Shown: positions 8,153-18,675, counted from the stretch's first letter. The stretch: DNA of 64,000 nt from Chitinophagales bacterium (GCA_017303415.1 JAFLBJ010000001.1:2852001-2916000), one strand, 5' to 3'. Notes: a model not told the origin generated them from the sequence alone. Program-made: numbers and translations.

Positions 8153-10993
8153 TCACTCACGTATGCGGAAATAATCAAAATCTACATACCCACCCGCCTG
8201 TTGGGTAGCATAATTAAAGAGGGCAAAGCGGTAACCTGTAAAGTGGGGAAGTGTATAGGTCATTTTCAGCGGAGCGCCAATGGGTTTCCAGTTCTTTCCA
8301 TCCAGGCTGTAAAAGAAATAGCCGGTGTCGGTTCGATCGGTGAAATCACAGCTGATCCTGAAGAATACGGTGCCTTGCTCCAGGGGTATTCTTTCCCTTT
8401 CCACGGCATTCTCTGATTCTGCACTCACCATTACGATCCATTTTTTGCCTGCTTCCTGTTTTACCCCTACCTGTCCATATCGTTTTTGATAGAGGGCCAT
8501 ACCGGCAAAATCACCATCTTTCATTTTCGTTACATCCAATGTGGTGGTGCCCGTGCATACAGGGCCTATGGTTCGTTGGGTCAGCAGATTGCGGACCAGA
8601 TAAAAGGAGGTATCCACCCTTCCGGTTGTCAAACGCAAAAAACCTTTTCTCTTTTCCAAAGACCATAGCCTATTATCTGGGTTATGGTTCCATTGCCAGA
8701 CAAGAGGCAATTTGGGTTCTCCCGTTTTTCGAACAAACTCATCGGAGGCTACGATCCCGGGAATCAAACTTTTCTTAGCTGGCAGGTTCAGCAGATCCGG
8801 GACCTTCCCCTCTTCTCCCAGTACCGGCCATCCATCCACCCATTTTACAGGAACCAGGTAAGGAATACGACCCACTGAGCCATTATCACGAAATAGGTAG
8901 GAATACCAGTTACCGTTAGGCATATCGATCAAACCACCCTGTGCTACCCCCAGATGTTGGAGGGCAATACGCCCTTCATAGGGGCCAGTGATTTTATCCG
9001 CCCGGTGTACAACCACCGTACGCATGCCGCCCCTGGGCCAGGTAATATTGAACAGATAGTATTTCCCATTTACTTTAAATAATTGTGACCCTTCCCCAAG
9101 TCCACTGGGTGCTATCCCGTCAGTAGGTTGTGTTGAATTTTCAACCACCACCTGGTTAAGGCCTCCCGGTTTGAGACCAGACAGGTCAGCCTTTAATTCC
9201 ACCAATGTCAGTTTCTTGTTTCCATACAGCAAATACACCTTCCCGTCATCGTCAAAAAAAAGGGAATGATCGTGCAGGCTGGGGCCAAACTCGATACGCT
9301 TCCATTTTCCTTTCTCTATATCTGAAGTAACAAAGATGTGGGTCTTATTGGTGGTTTGAGCAAAGGTGCTCACGTAATACAAACCCTTATGATACCGGAG
9401 AGAACTGGCCCAGGAGCCCCGGCCATAGGTACTCTTTCCGTTTTCAAGGTTCAACTCATCCAGGTTGGCCAGGGTATCATACGCATAGCCGATCAGTTTC
9501 CAATTGACCAGGTCTTTGGATTTCATGATCGGCACACCCGGGTTATAATGCATGGTGGTGCTACTGGCATAATAGGTATCCCCCACCCGGATCATGGACA
9601 TATCTGGCACATCGGCAAATACAACCGGATTGGTAGCCTGAGCCGGTTCAAACTGGATCCAATCCAGTTCTATCTGACCTTCGCTCACGCTTTTTACTAC
9701 TAGATCATTGATCCCGGTAGGAGAAATTAGTACCGGCCATTTGTAGGTGTACCAGTTTGCACCAGGATCCAGTTTCCCTTTAGCTAATAAGGCGCCACTG
9801 GCCGATTTTGACCTGATCTCCAGGGAGCCCCCATTCAATGAACGGGCCCTGACCCACACATGCGTGAATTTCTTTTTGGCAAAATCCACTGTATTGTATT
9901 TCACCCAGGCGCCTTGTTTTTCAAAAAGGGTCTTCCATCCCAGGAACCGGTTGGTTGTGTCGAGGAAATCGACAGATGTACCGACTGGGTTGATTTCACT
10001 ATACCTGTCCAATTGAATTTTCTGGTGCGCTGCTGAAACCCCGATTCCTCGCAGCGTAGGAATCACTTTTCTGATGGTACCATCCTCGTTAAAGAAAAGG
10101 CTATCGGCGCGTATCGAACGTGCTTTATCAAAGTTGGGGGAAAGGTCCTTATCATGATAAAACAGATACCATTGACCTTTAAAATTCATGATGGATTGGT
10201 GATTGGTCCAGCATCCCGAAGCCGATTCATCCATGATCACCCCGGTTATTTTGAATGGGCCAAGCGGGTCTTTGCTGACAGCATATTCCAGTCTTTCAAT
10301 TTTATTCTCCACATGTGGGTAGGTCAGATAATACAGGCCATTTCTTTTAAACACAAAAGGCCCTTCTTTCAAACCTTTGGTAGGCAGGTCACCCAGTATT
10401 TTCACTTCCGAATCAAGCTCCAGCATATTGGGCTTAAGTTTGGCCCCATAGATATTTCCGGCTGACCAATACAAATAGGCCTGTCCATCATCATCAATGA
10501 GTACATTGGGATCGATGCCATGCACACCAATGATCGGTGTTGGTTCGGGTACATAGGGCCCCTCGGGGCGATCGGCGATGGCAACCCCAATGGAAAAGCC
10601 CCTCCCATATTTAGTGGTATCTGCAGCCGAAGTGGGGAAGTAAAAATAATATTTCCCATTGCGCTCAATACAATCAGGCGCCCACATGCTATAGCTATCC
10701 GGACGTACCCAGGGCACTTTGTTCTGTTGAACAATAACCCCATGATCGGTCCAGTTGGTTAGGTCACCCGAAGAAAATACATGGTAATCCTCCATGCAAA
10801 ACCAACCTATCCTTCCTTTTCCCTCCTGGGCCAGGATATCGTGCGAGGGGAAGATGTAAACACGGTCGCCAAAGACCCTGGCAGTTGGGTCGGCCGTGTA
10901 TTGATTTGTAATGAGCGGGTTTTGTGCGAAAAGAAGGTTAACAGCTAATACCCCCAGAAAGAGGGCAAAGAGGGGTTTAAATCTATAAGGCAT
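8153..10993 (-). CDS. double-domain glycoside hydrolase family 43 protein
   Basis: 946 residues with a signal peptide (cleaved after about residue 23, LLFAQ). GH43 domain 1 (about 30-330) has the Asp in YTADPTARV, DPNVLIDDDGQAYLY, and a Glu in GLKEGPFVF. A carbohydrate-binding-like beta-sandwich (about 340-455) links to GH43 domain 2 (about 460-730). That domain has FADVPDMS, HDHSLFFDDDGKVYLLYG and GEGSQLFK, resembling beta-xylosidase/arabinofuranosidase subfamilies. A C-terminal concanavalin-like domain (about 750-946) completes it. It probably removes xylose or arabinose from hemicellulose, in the periplasm or on the surface. It lies in a leftward block with two GH31 genes. No SusC/SusD genes are in view. 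Confidence 0.93.
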   Translation of the reverse strand: MPYRFKPLFALFLGVLAVNLLFAQNPLITNQYTADPTARVFGDRVYIFPSHDILAQEGKGRIGWFCMEDYHVFSSGDLTNWTDHGVIVQQNKVPWVRPDSYSMWAPDCIERNGKYYFYFPTSAADTTKYGRGFSIGVAIADRPEGPYVPEPTPIIGVHGIDPNVLIDDDGQAYLYWSAGNIYGAKLKPNMLELDSEVKILGDLPTKGLKEGPFVFKRNGLYYLTYPHVENKIERLEYAVSKDPLGPFKITGVIMDESASGCWTNHQSIMNFKGQWYLFYHDKDLSPNFDKARSIRADSLFFNEDGTIRKVIPTLRGIGVSAAHQKIQLDRYSEINPVGTSVDFLDTTNRFLGWKTLFEKQGAWVKYNTVDFAKKKFTHVWVRARSLNGGSLEIRSKSASGALLAKGKLDPGANWYTYKWPVLISPTGINDLVVKSVSEGQIELDWIQFEPAQATNPVVFADVPDMSMIRVGDTYYASSTTMHYNPGVPIMKSKDLVNWKLIGYAYDTLANLDELNLENGKSTYGRGSWASSLRYHKGLYYVSTFAQTTNKTHIFVTSDIEKGKWKRIEFGPSLHDHSLFFDDDGKVYLLYGNKKLTLVELKADLSGLKPGGLNQVVVENSTQPTDGIAPSGLGEGSQLFKVNGKYYLFNITWPRGGMRTVVVHRADKITGPYEGRIALQHLGVAQGGLIDMPNGNWYSYLFRDNGSVGRIPYLVPVKWVDGWPVLGEEGKVPDLLNLPAKKSLIPGIVASDEFVRKTGEPKLPLVWQWNHNPDNRLWSLEKRKGFLRLTTGRVDTSFYLVRNLLTQRTIGPVCTGTTTLDVTKMKDGDFAGMALYQKRYGQVGVKQEAGKKWIVMVSAESENAVERERIPLEQGTVFFRISCDFTDRTDTGYFFYSLDGKNWKPIGAPLKMTYTLPHFTGYRFALFNYATQQAGGYVDFDYFRIRE

Positions 10994-11069
10994 AGCAAAG
11001 GCTTTAAGCCCTAAGGTAAGAAATTATGGCAACCGATTGCACACAATTTTCTACCACTTAATAACATCC

Positions 11070-13681
11070 TTATTTGCGGACAACTAATTGCTTTCCAATG
11101 TAGTTCACCGTTTTAACCTTGGCGGGACTTCCCGTGGCTCTTTTGTTTGACTCATCCACCCACACGATGCGAAATACCATTTTTTCCAGTGGGCCTGTCC
11201 ATTTGCCTTCCCGGTTACCAATCGTTAAAGTATGTGCCAGGTCATTCCAGGTCATAGGTATAAGACCGTAAAGCCCGTTTTCGTAATTATAATTATCGCC
11301 TTCATCCATGTATAGCATGAACTTTGCATTTGCGCCGGTATAAATCCGAAGTTCAACTGTATCCATTGGTTTTTCAGATGTATACTGTAAAACCCTACCC
11401 ATCGGGATTATGGATCCGGCTTTAACGAATAAAGGTATCTGCACAAGTGGTGCAGCAGCTAGAACCGTTTGGCCACCGGCATATTTTTTTCCTGTCCAGA
11501 AGTCATACCAACCTGCAGATTTGGGCAGGTACACATTCCATTCCTTCACTCCGGGTGCTGTAACAGGGGCCACCAGCATGGACTTCCCAAACATATATTG
11601 ATAGGATTGGCTGATCGCCATGGTATCATTTCCAAAATCCATGACTAAAGGCCGCATCATGGTGCTGCCGTATTTTGAAACCTGCCAGGCCTCCGAGTAG
11701 ATATAGGGCAATAACCGGTAGCGCAGGTTCAGCATGCTACGCATATGGCTCATGACCGTATCGCCATATTTCCAGGGTTCGGTTTCAGTTTGATAACCAT
11801 GAATCCGGAAGATCGTATTGAATGTCCCGAATTGAAACCACCGGGTAAGAATATCATGGTACAAGGTATCCGTGTATTGGCCGGCACCGGGACGAAAGAA
11901 ACCTCCTATATCGGTGGTCCAGTAAGGCATCCCGGTCATGGAGTAATTTAATCCGGAAACGATCTGTCGTTTAAAGGCATCCCAGTTCCAGCCAATATCG
12001 CCTGACCAGTTGATGGTTCCATATCGTTGCTGTCCTAAGAAAGCAGATCGGGTGAGTATGGCCACCCGCTTGGAAGGATCGGTGGCACGCTGCCCTTCAT
12101 AAACAGCCTTGCTTACAAACAAGGGATAGGTAAGCCGGTAAAAATCGCCCCGGCCAAAATAGGTGTCCTTCCCTACCAGGGCATCATTTTCGGGCTCGGT
12201 GGCATCCATCCACCAGGAGTCCACGCCCAGTTTGAATAAATTTTTATTCAACACATTCCAATGTGTTTTCTGTGTTTCGGGATTGTATATATCGATCCAG
12301 GGGCTATTGTTCAGGTAAAGGTTTTTATCCAAATACTCTTTTGCTACCTCCGATTTTTTATCCAGGTTCTCCCACACAGAAATGGAAAAACGGGCATGGA
12401 GATCATGCAATTTTTTTATGAACCTCTCCGGCTCGGGGTAATGCGTGGTATCAAATTGGGGAACACCCCAACCATGTTTACCCCAATACTGCCAGTCCTG
12501 TACAATGACATCCATAGTAAGTTCTCTGCGAGGAAACTCCTCCACCGTTTTTACCAGATGATCACCCGAGGTGTACCGTTCCCGGCATTGCCAAAACCCA
12601 TAGGCCCATAAGGGAAGCATGGGCGCCTGTCCGGAAAGTTGGCGATGGGTGTGGATCACATCATCTGCATTTTCTCCATAGAAGATCACATAATCGAGAG
12701 ATTTTGCATTTACAGAGCGTAGTACTGTTTCATTCTCCACCCGCTTCCAGGTCAATCTTGGAAAATTAGTCGACTTACAAACAACCTGCACCTTATGTTC
12801 TCCCACCTTTAAATGCACTATTTTGCTGGCCGCTGGAGGAAGCCAGAGATTTGTCTGGTCAACACAGGGAATGCCGTCAATCACCAGCAGGTGTCGGCTT
12901 TCCATATTCCCCAGGTCCAGCATCATGGTATAATCGCCCTCCTGTTCAACGGTGAAATTTCCACCATAAAGGGTCTGTTGCCGTGAAATGCGTTGGGTTC
13001 CGGAGGTGGTGGTAACTTCGACCTGACTGACCTCGCTTGTTGCTGTAACCTGTTGAGAGAGGTGAACGAAATTATCTGCCGGGTTTAATTCTGTGAGGCC
13101 ATACTGGTGCCATAGAAGCCCGAATCCCCTGCTGGAATAAAGAAACGGAATCGCGATTTGCGAATTCACCTGGATCAGTTTTCGGCTGATGTTCCTGAGG
13201 TTAAAATGCCCGTCCTGGAACTGTCCGGTACCAAACAGATATTCGCCTTCGGCGAATCAAACCCTTGTTCTGCCAAATAACATTTCTCTCCGCCAATGGT
13301 ATCTGCGATCAACTTTCGGCTACCGGCCTTCTCCTGTAAAAACAGGTTCCCCTTATTATCACGGTATTCAATCGCCCCCGTTTGCTTGTTAAATGTTAAA
13401 CTGATCATCTTTGTGTTCAACTGAATGGCCTCCCCGGATGCTGAAACCTTAAATGCCGGAACAGGCATCTGATTGACCAATACAAACTGTCTTTCTTCCT
13501 TCAATTCCTTTTCCCATTGTATTCGAACCGATTTTTCGGTTAAAGGGATAATATTCAAAACCCCTTCCGAAAGTTGAATGGATAAACGATCCTGAAGAAT
13601 ACGATGGCTCTTGTACTCCTGGGCGGTTAACACCGCAGGCAGAATTGCCAATAACAAGACCAGTTTAAAACGATAGCTCAT
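11070..13681 (-). pseudogene. GH31 alpha-xylosidase-like gene interrupted by a single frameshift
   Basis: Two minus-strand frames join into one GH31 protein. The first (ATG 13681; the frame is open from 13711) encodes a signal peptide (MSYRFKLVLLLAILPAVLTAQ) and the N-terminal beta-sandwich, and derails after EQGFDSP. The second, read in a -1 frame, continues EGEYLFGTGQFQDG at the same point and holds the catalytic barrel with nucleophile WWMDATEP and acid/base WSGDIGWN. The break sits at 13241-13257, exactly in a tight hairpin (ATTCGCC, TTC, GGCGAAT). It could be a real single-base loss or a sequencing error at the hairpin. The restored protein is about 870 residues, and all other parts look intact. 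Confidence 0.88.
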
Positions 13682-13710
13682 TACCTGATATGAATGGTAT
13701 ATTAAACGCA

Positions 13711-16140
13711 TTAATTTTTTCTAATCGCTATTACTTGTTTTTGACCGGTGTAGGTGACTATCTGGTCGGGTTGGTCAACCAGGTTCCCTCCCCCACCCGT
13801 CTGCGGTCCTACCACAACGATCCTGAATTTCCGGCTCTCCAGCATTCCTGGGAAAGAACCCTTTCTGTCGCCAATCGCCAGAACATGTTTCTTATCGTCC
13901 CAATTAAATTCGATGGTAGAGAAAACACCTTTTTCATAATTGTAATTATCATTCTCATCTTCGTACAACACAAACTTTCCATTGGCTCCCGGATAGATCC
14001 GCAACTCCAATTCATCCCATTTCTTTTCTTCCGCGTATTGCACCGATGGGGCGAGAGGCAGAATGGAGCCCGATCTTACATAAAGAGGCAGAATATCCAA
14101 TGGCGTTTGTTTGGACACTTTTGTTCCACCCGACGATTTTTCACCTGTCCAGAAATCAAACCAATCAGCGCCTGCAGGCAGATAGGTTTCTTTTGAACCG
14201 ATGGAGCTGAAATCCTCTACCTGTACGGTATCCTTTCCATTCAATCCAGGTTTAACATACTGAGGTATGGTAACCGGGCTTACCAGGATCGATTTCCCAA
14301 AGAGGTATTCATCGTTGATGTCCCATGCATTTTTATCCGTTGGAAAGTCCATCACCAGCGCACGCATCATACTTGAATGATTAGCTGTAACGTCCCGGGA
14401 AGTGGAATAGATATAGGGAAGCAATCGGTAACGAAGGTGAATGTATTTTTCAATCGCGTCATAGTATTTGGTGCCTTTTTGTCCGAATTGATAGATCTCG
14501 CGGGGTGCATCGGCACCGTGCGAACGCATCATGGGCGTAAAGGCGCCAAATTCCAGCCATCGAACATACAATTCCCGATACTCAGGGTCTTCTAATTTCC
14601 GGGGAAACCGGTTCAGGAAAAATCCTCCAATGTCCGCATTCCAATAAGGGATGCCACTCAGCGAGAAATTCAATCCTCCGGAAATCTGGTTACGCAAGGC
14701 CTTCCAGGAAGAGGTAACATCACCCGACCAGGTATTGGCGCCATATCGTTGTTGTCCCGCAAAGGCAGAACGTGTTAATATGAATACTCTTTTGCCGGAA
14801 TCCACGGCCCTTTGGTGTGTATAGACTCCGCCAACGGTCATAAGCGGAAAGGCATTACGCACTTTTCGGAAAGAGCCAAGATGGGTTTTATTGTCCAGAT
14901 CAGAGGGTTTGAAATCAAGATGATCCGGTTCGGAGGAATCCATCCACCACGCATCGATACCCAGGTCATGCATATACTTCAGGTATTTCCAATAAATATC
15001 TCTGGCTGCCGGATTGTATGGATCATAAACCCGGACACCGGAAGGGTAATCGCGGTTGGGTGGCCACTTATCCGAACCAGACTGAGGCCAGGTGGCAAAA
15101 TTCATAAGCGCCCCGATCTTTTCCAGTTCCTTATACTGCTTTGTTTGAGGGCCAAAAGAGTTCCAGATAGAAATGGTCAGATGGGCTTTTAACCGGTGAA
15201 CATCATTAACCATCTTTTGTGGATCAGGAAAATCCGCATTTAAAAATTCCATGGCATTCCACAAATAATTACTCCCCCAGTATTGCCAGTCCTGGATGAT
15301 ACCATCCAGCGGAACGCCCAATTGGCGGTATTTTTTCACCACACTCAATAATTCATCCTGGCTTTTATACCGTTCTTTACTTTGGAAGAATCCGTATGTC
15401 CACAAAGGGAACATCGGCGCCTGTCCGGTAAGCTCCCGCATATTGGCAATGACCCCATCGGCATTACCACCGTACATGAAATAATAATCAATACAATCGC
15501 CCACCTCTGACTGGAATGTAGTGCCTTCCTGATTGTCCTGAAATTTGGTAGGAGAATAATTATCCCAGAATAAACCATACCCCTTTACGGATTGAAAGAA
15601 GGGAATGTAGTCGTCCGTATTTCCTTGTACCATGTTCAACGACACATTTCGCTGGTTCATGCGACCTTGTTGTTGAATGCCCAGTCCATAGATGGCCTCT
15701 TCGGGATCCAACAGGTATGACTGAACCACATTGTACGTTTGATTACCCGCATCGTCGAATGGGGTGAATTTTGCACTCCCCTCCTTTTCTTTCAGTAGTA
15801 ATCCGCTCTTACTATCGGAAAAGGAAATAGTTCCCGATTCCAGGTTTATGCCCAGTTTCAATTGGGAGGTTTGCAGGTTTAGCCAGTTCCCTTTTTGCTT
15901 TACCGTGAAGGCTACTTGCCGTGGTGTCTGGATAACAGAAAGGCTCTGCTTTGAAAACTTATTTCCAGCGGGTGATTTAATGACCCTTACTGTGGAGGGA
16001 CTAAAGAATTGCAATTCCAGCGAAAGAGATTGCATGTTGGCTTTAATGCCAAGTTCTGTTTTTTGCCAGTCTTGTGACAGGCTGAAACGGGGGATGAAAA
16101 ATAATGCCAGTAAAAAGAAACAGGCGCCTCTTTTGATCAT
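13711..16140 (-). CDS. glycoside hydrolase family 31 protein, probable alpha-xylosidase
   Basis: 809 residues with a signal peptide (cut after about residue 22, RFSLSQ). The N-terminal GH31 galactose-mutarotase-like region (about 25-230) is followed by the TIM barrel with nucleophile Asp in DAWWMDSSEPD and acid/base Asp in WSGDVTSSW. DWQYWG and the SLSGIPYWNADIGGFF strand are typical of exported Bacteroidota GH31 alpha-xylosidases and alpha-glucosidases. Xyloglucan or xylo-oligosaccharide is the likely substrate given the neighbouring GH43. It is the first gene of the leftward block and ends 30 bp before the start of the frameshifted GH31 paralogue. Confidence 0.93.
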   Translation of the reverse strand: MIKRGACFFLLALFFIPRFSLSQDWQKTELGIKANMQSLSLELQFFSPSTVRVIKSPAGNKFSKQSLSVIQTPRQVAFTVKQKGNWLNLQTSQLKLGINLESGTISFSDSKSGLLLKEKEGSAKFTPFDDAGNQTYNVVQSYLLDPEEAIYGLGIQQQGRMNQRNVSLNMVQGNTDDYIPFFQSVKGYGLFWDNYSPTKFQDNQEGTTFQSEVGDCIDYYFMYGGNADGVIANMRELTGQAPMFPLWTYGFFQSKERYKSQDELLSVVKKYRQLGVPLDGIIQDWQYWGSNYLWNAMEFLNADFPDPQKMVNDVHRLKAHLTISIWNSFGPQTKQYKELEKIGALMNFATWPQSGSDKWPPNRDYPSGVRVYDPYNPAARDIYWKYLKYMHDLGIDAWWMDSSEPDHLDFKPSDLDNKTHLGSFRKVRNAFPLMTVGGVYTHQRAVDSGKRVFILTRSAFAGQQRYGANTWSGDVTSSWKALRNQISGGLNFSLSGIPYWNADIGGFFLNRFPRKLEDPEYRELYVRWLEFGAFTPMMRSHGADAPREIYQFGQKGTKYYDAIEKYIHLRYRLLPYIYSTSRDVTANHSSMMRALVMDFPTDKNAWDINDEYLFGKSILVSPVTIPQYVKPGLNGKDTVQVEDFSSIGSKETYLPAGADWFDFWTGEKSSGGTKVSKQTPLDILPLYVRSGSILPLAPSVQYAEEKKWDELELRIYPGANGKFVLYEDENDNYNYEKGVFSTIEFNWDDKKHVLAIGDRKGSFPGMLESRKFRIVVVGPQTGGGGNLVDQPDQIVTYTGQKQVIAIRKN

Positions 16141-16254
16141 GTCATTTCATTTTGGGGCCAATTAATCTTCAGGATTTCTAAATGTACATCAAAATGAAAT
16201 GACAATAAAAGCCACACAAATTAATACACCCACGACTGGAATAACTCAATTTTC

Positions 16255-16983
16255 CTACCGGCTTTCCCGGCGTCCTTCTGCCACATGGATCACATCAAAT
16301 CTTCTGGTGGATGAGTAAGAACCCATGTCTGTATCGCTATTGATCAAAATGGCCCCCATAAGGATGACGTATTTACAACTAAAAGAAGTATTGGCAACCA
16401 GTTCGTTGATACGCGCATCTATTGCTTCGTAAATTACTTCCGTTGCCTCCTGAATTGGAATGGCCGCTTTCAGGATACGGTCCTTCTCTTTGAGCAATAT
16501 TTGCTCGATGGTATTCATTTGATAATCCAGTTCTGTGATGAGTCCTGGCTGGATCTGATCATTCAGTAATTTATTCAAGGCCCCTCTGGCCGCGCCACAA
16601 CAGCCACTGCTATGCGTTTGTCCATGCCGGTGAATCTCTCCAATGATCCCTCCTTTAGTGATACCAATATGGGGTCCATAATAAATAAAAACAGCGCCTT
16701 CTTCCGGTACATGGCTGGCAAAGGCACCCATTCCTGTTAGCCCGGTAAAAGGAAAGCCATCGAGTCCACCCATTTTGAAAGGTCCCAGGAATTCTTTTGT
16801 CCGGGCCGGGTATTGAATACTATTCACATCATCACTGCAAATACTATCCGCCAGCATGATCTGCGTGGGATCCAGGTCCAGATCAGATTCCACAAAATCG
16901 ATCAGGTTATTGACGCTATCGATCGTTGTGATCGCGTTGGGGTAATATTTGCGCATGATATCCAGTCGGACTCTCTTCTTCAT
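16255..16983 (-). CDS. LCIB/LCIC-type carbonic anhydrase family protein
   Basis: 242 residues. It resembles the LCIB (limiting CO2 inducible B) family known from algae and scattered bacteria: GGLDGFPFTGLTGMGAFASH at 72-91, YYGPHIGITKGG at 101-112, and HRHGQTHSSGCCGAARG at 118-134. Cysteine and histidine in these blocks would bind zinc in a beta-carbonic-anhydrase-like fold. The likely reaction is CO2/bicarbonate interconversion in the cytoplasm; activity varies within the family. The frame opens at a TTG (16989); ATG 16983 is chosen. It starts 17 bp after the bestrophin gene, the last gene of a three-gene operon, which supports a role in inorganic-carbon handling. Confidence 0.8.
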   Translation of the reverse strand: MKKRVRLDIMRKYYPNAITTIDSVNNLIDFVESDLDLDPTQIMLADSICSDDVNSIQYPARTKEFLGPFKMGGLDGFPFTGLTGMGAFASHVPEEGAVFIYYGPHIGITKGGIIGEIHRHGQTHSSGCCGAARGALNKLLNDQIQPGLITELDYQMNTIEQILLKEKDRILKAAIPIQEATEVIYEAIDARINELVANTSFSCKYVILMGAILINSDTDMGSYSSTRRFDVIHVAEGRRESR

Positions 16984-16999
16984 AAGCAAAAATGATTTT

Positions 17000-18007
17000 T
17001 TAAAGAATGATACTGTTTTTTGGTGTCAGAGCGGGAGGAAGATCGGTTTCTCCCAGCATCTCCCGCATATCGATCTCAATGGTCCGGCTGATCTGGGAAA
17101 TGGGGACATCGTTGGCGCTCCCTTCAAAGGGGTTCTCTGTACTTTCCCCCACCTGGTCCAGCGAAGTAAATACACAAGCGATCAACACACTAAAGGGTAC
17201 GGCCAACCAGACCATATGTCCCTGCAAAAGGCCGGTAACCCCTTCGTTAAGTTTATCAAACTCTTTCAGCAGGCTAAACGGGAGCATGATACAGAACAAC
17301 CAGACCAGGAATTTGCTGATGGTAGAAAACTGGCGTGGGTAGGGAAAATTCTTGATACGCTCGCTCCTGCCCTGCGCATCAAACAAATCCTTAATGGCCC
17401 GTTGAAGTTCGACAAACCGATATTCATCGATCAGCTTATTATCAAAAAGTTCGCGGGTGGCTTTACTTTGAAGGCTGAGGAGTTGGGCTGCCTTGTTCTT
17501 TGTGTTCAGGATATAGGTCAATTCCCCGGGTTCGAGGTATTTGCCGAGTTCTTCCTCCAGGGAAGTAGCTCTTTCCGGAATATCATAAAACTGTTGGTAT
17601 TCTTTATTATGCTCCAGGTTAACGGTCTCCCAGGTACGGCTATCCCGCATGGCATATCGTAAGGCGGTAAGCCAGGCAAAGTGGCGATAGATTAGCTTTC
17701 GGGAGGCATCCGGATTATGGATAAAATCCCTTGACATGGTACCCCAGGACCGGCTCAGGTTTAAAATCGAACCCCAGATCTGACGTGCTTCCCAGGTACG
17801 GTTATAGGTCTGTGAATTCCGGAAACCAACGATAAAAGCGGCGGCTGTACCTACCATGGCTACGATGGCCCAGGGCAGGGCAATCCACTTCTGATCAAAT
17901 ACCTGAAACAGGACAACCGGGATAATACTTATGATCATGGATTTGTAAATATTCCTCCGGGTCCACAACAGAAACTCTGTCAGTTTATATGATTTTCCGG
18001 CATGCAT
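17000..18007 (-). CDS. bestrophin family ion channel
   Basis: 335 residues of the bestrophin/UPF0187 family. Near the N-terminus two membrane segments (about 20-60) lead to the motif GFRNSQTYNRTWEARQIWG, a bestrophin signature. A long soluble helix region follows, then two more membrane segments (about 205-260) ending in TSLDQVGESTENPFEG, another family hallmark (acidic cluster). Members form pentameric anion or cation channels; algal bestrophins BST1-3 are implicated in bicarbonate transport. Its ATG overlaps the ancestral stop of the upstream channel gene (TAATG), and an LCIB-type gene follows within 17 bp, so a bicarbonate role is a reasonable inference here. Confidence 0.9.
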   Translation of the reverse strand: MHAGKSYKLTEFLLWTRRNIYKSMIISIIPVVLFQVFDQKWIALPWAIVAMVGTAAAFIVGFRNSQTYNRTWEARQIWGSILNLSRSWGTMSRDFIHNPDASRKLIYRHFAWLTALRYAMRDSRTWETVNLEHNKEYQQFYDIPERATSLEEELGKYLEPGELTYILNTKNKAAQLLSLQSKATRELFDNKLIDEYRFVELQRAIKDLFDAQGRSERIKNFPYPRQFSTISKFLVWLFCIMLPFSLLKEFDKLNEGVTGLLQGHMVWLAVPFSVLIACVFTSLDQVGESTENPFEGSANDVPISQISRTIEIDMREMLGETDLPPALTPKNSIIL

Positions 18008-18675
18008 TACTTTTCAGATTTTGAAACGAATTTACTGACCAAAATACCAACTAAGACCACCGAATAAAATTGGCCTGCAATACCAAATACCGAGGCAATA
18101 AGTTAGGTATAGTGGGCATTGGGCAAGATATCCCCATATCCGATACTGGTCAGTGTAATGGAGCTGAAATAAACGAGGTCCATATACACCGAGGCTGGGT
18201 TATAGGCATCAATTCCCTTAAAACAGTTGGGATCCTGGTAATAAAAAAACTGGAATAGAAATGTGGCGATTTCAATAAAGAGAAAGTACCCACAGGCCGA
18301 GGCCACGATGATATCGACATTGATATACCCTGGTTTGATCAGAAAACGCATTAACTCCCATAAAATAAAGGAAAAAAAAGCCACATAGGTCAGGTTTAAA
18401 TAGATGTAATAATCAGGCAAATTTCGAAAAAAGGGCAATCCGATCGGCAGGGCCAGCACCAGGAGGAAAAGCACCCAGCGGATCCGGTTCTTCCATTTTC
18501 CTTTATCCATAAAAATGCCTACACTGGCGGGTCCCAGGATAAGCATGTTGATGGGCCAGATTACGGTTGTATAAAAAGGGAGGTCTTTCAGAAATATTCC
18601 AATAAAGAGGTGCTGCGCCAGGGCAAAAAGGAGCAACTCATATTTCCATTTTTGAAGGAATAAATTAAGTTTCAT
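18007..18675 (-). pseudogene. two-TM potassium channel gene with an in-frame stop before the inner pore helix
   Basis: The frame from ATG 18675 encodes 190 residues with several membrane segments and a K+ channel filter, TLTSIGYGD (about 176-184). It stops at TAA (18103-18105) just after the filter. The same frame continues without a break for 31 codons (LIASVFGIAGQFYSVVLVG then ILVSKFVSKSEK), exactly the missing inner helix. It ends at TAA 18007-18009, which overlaps the bestrophin ATG as TAATG. The ancestral gene was therefore full length and translationally coupled to bestrophin. The stop is a nonsense mutation, a sequencing error, or a readthrough site. Without the last helix a functional pore is unlikely. 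Confidence 0.85.

Noticed and set aside
11070-13169. Separate GH31 gene starting at GTG 13169
   Set aside because: The upstream frame supplies the missing signal peptide and N-terminal domain; one frameshifted gene explains both.
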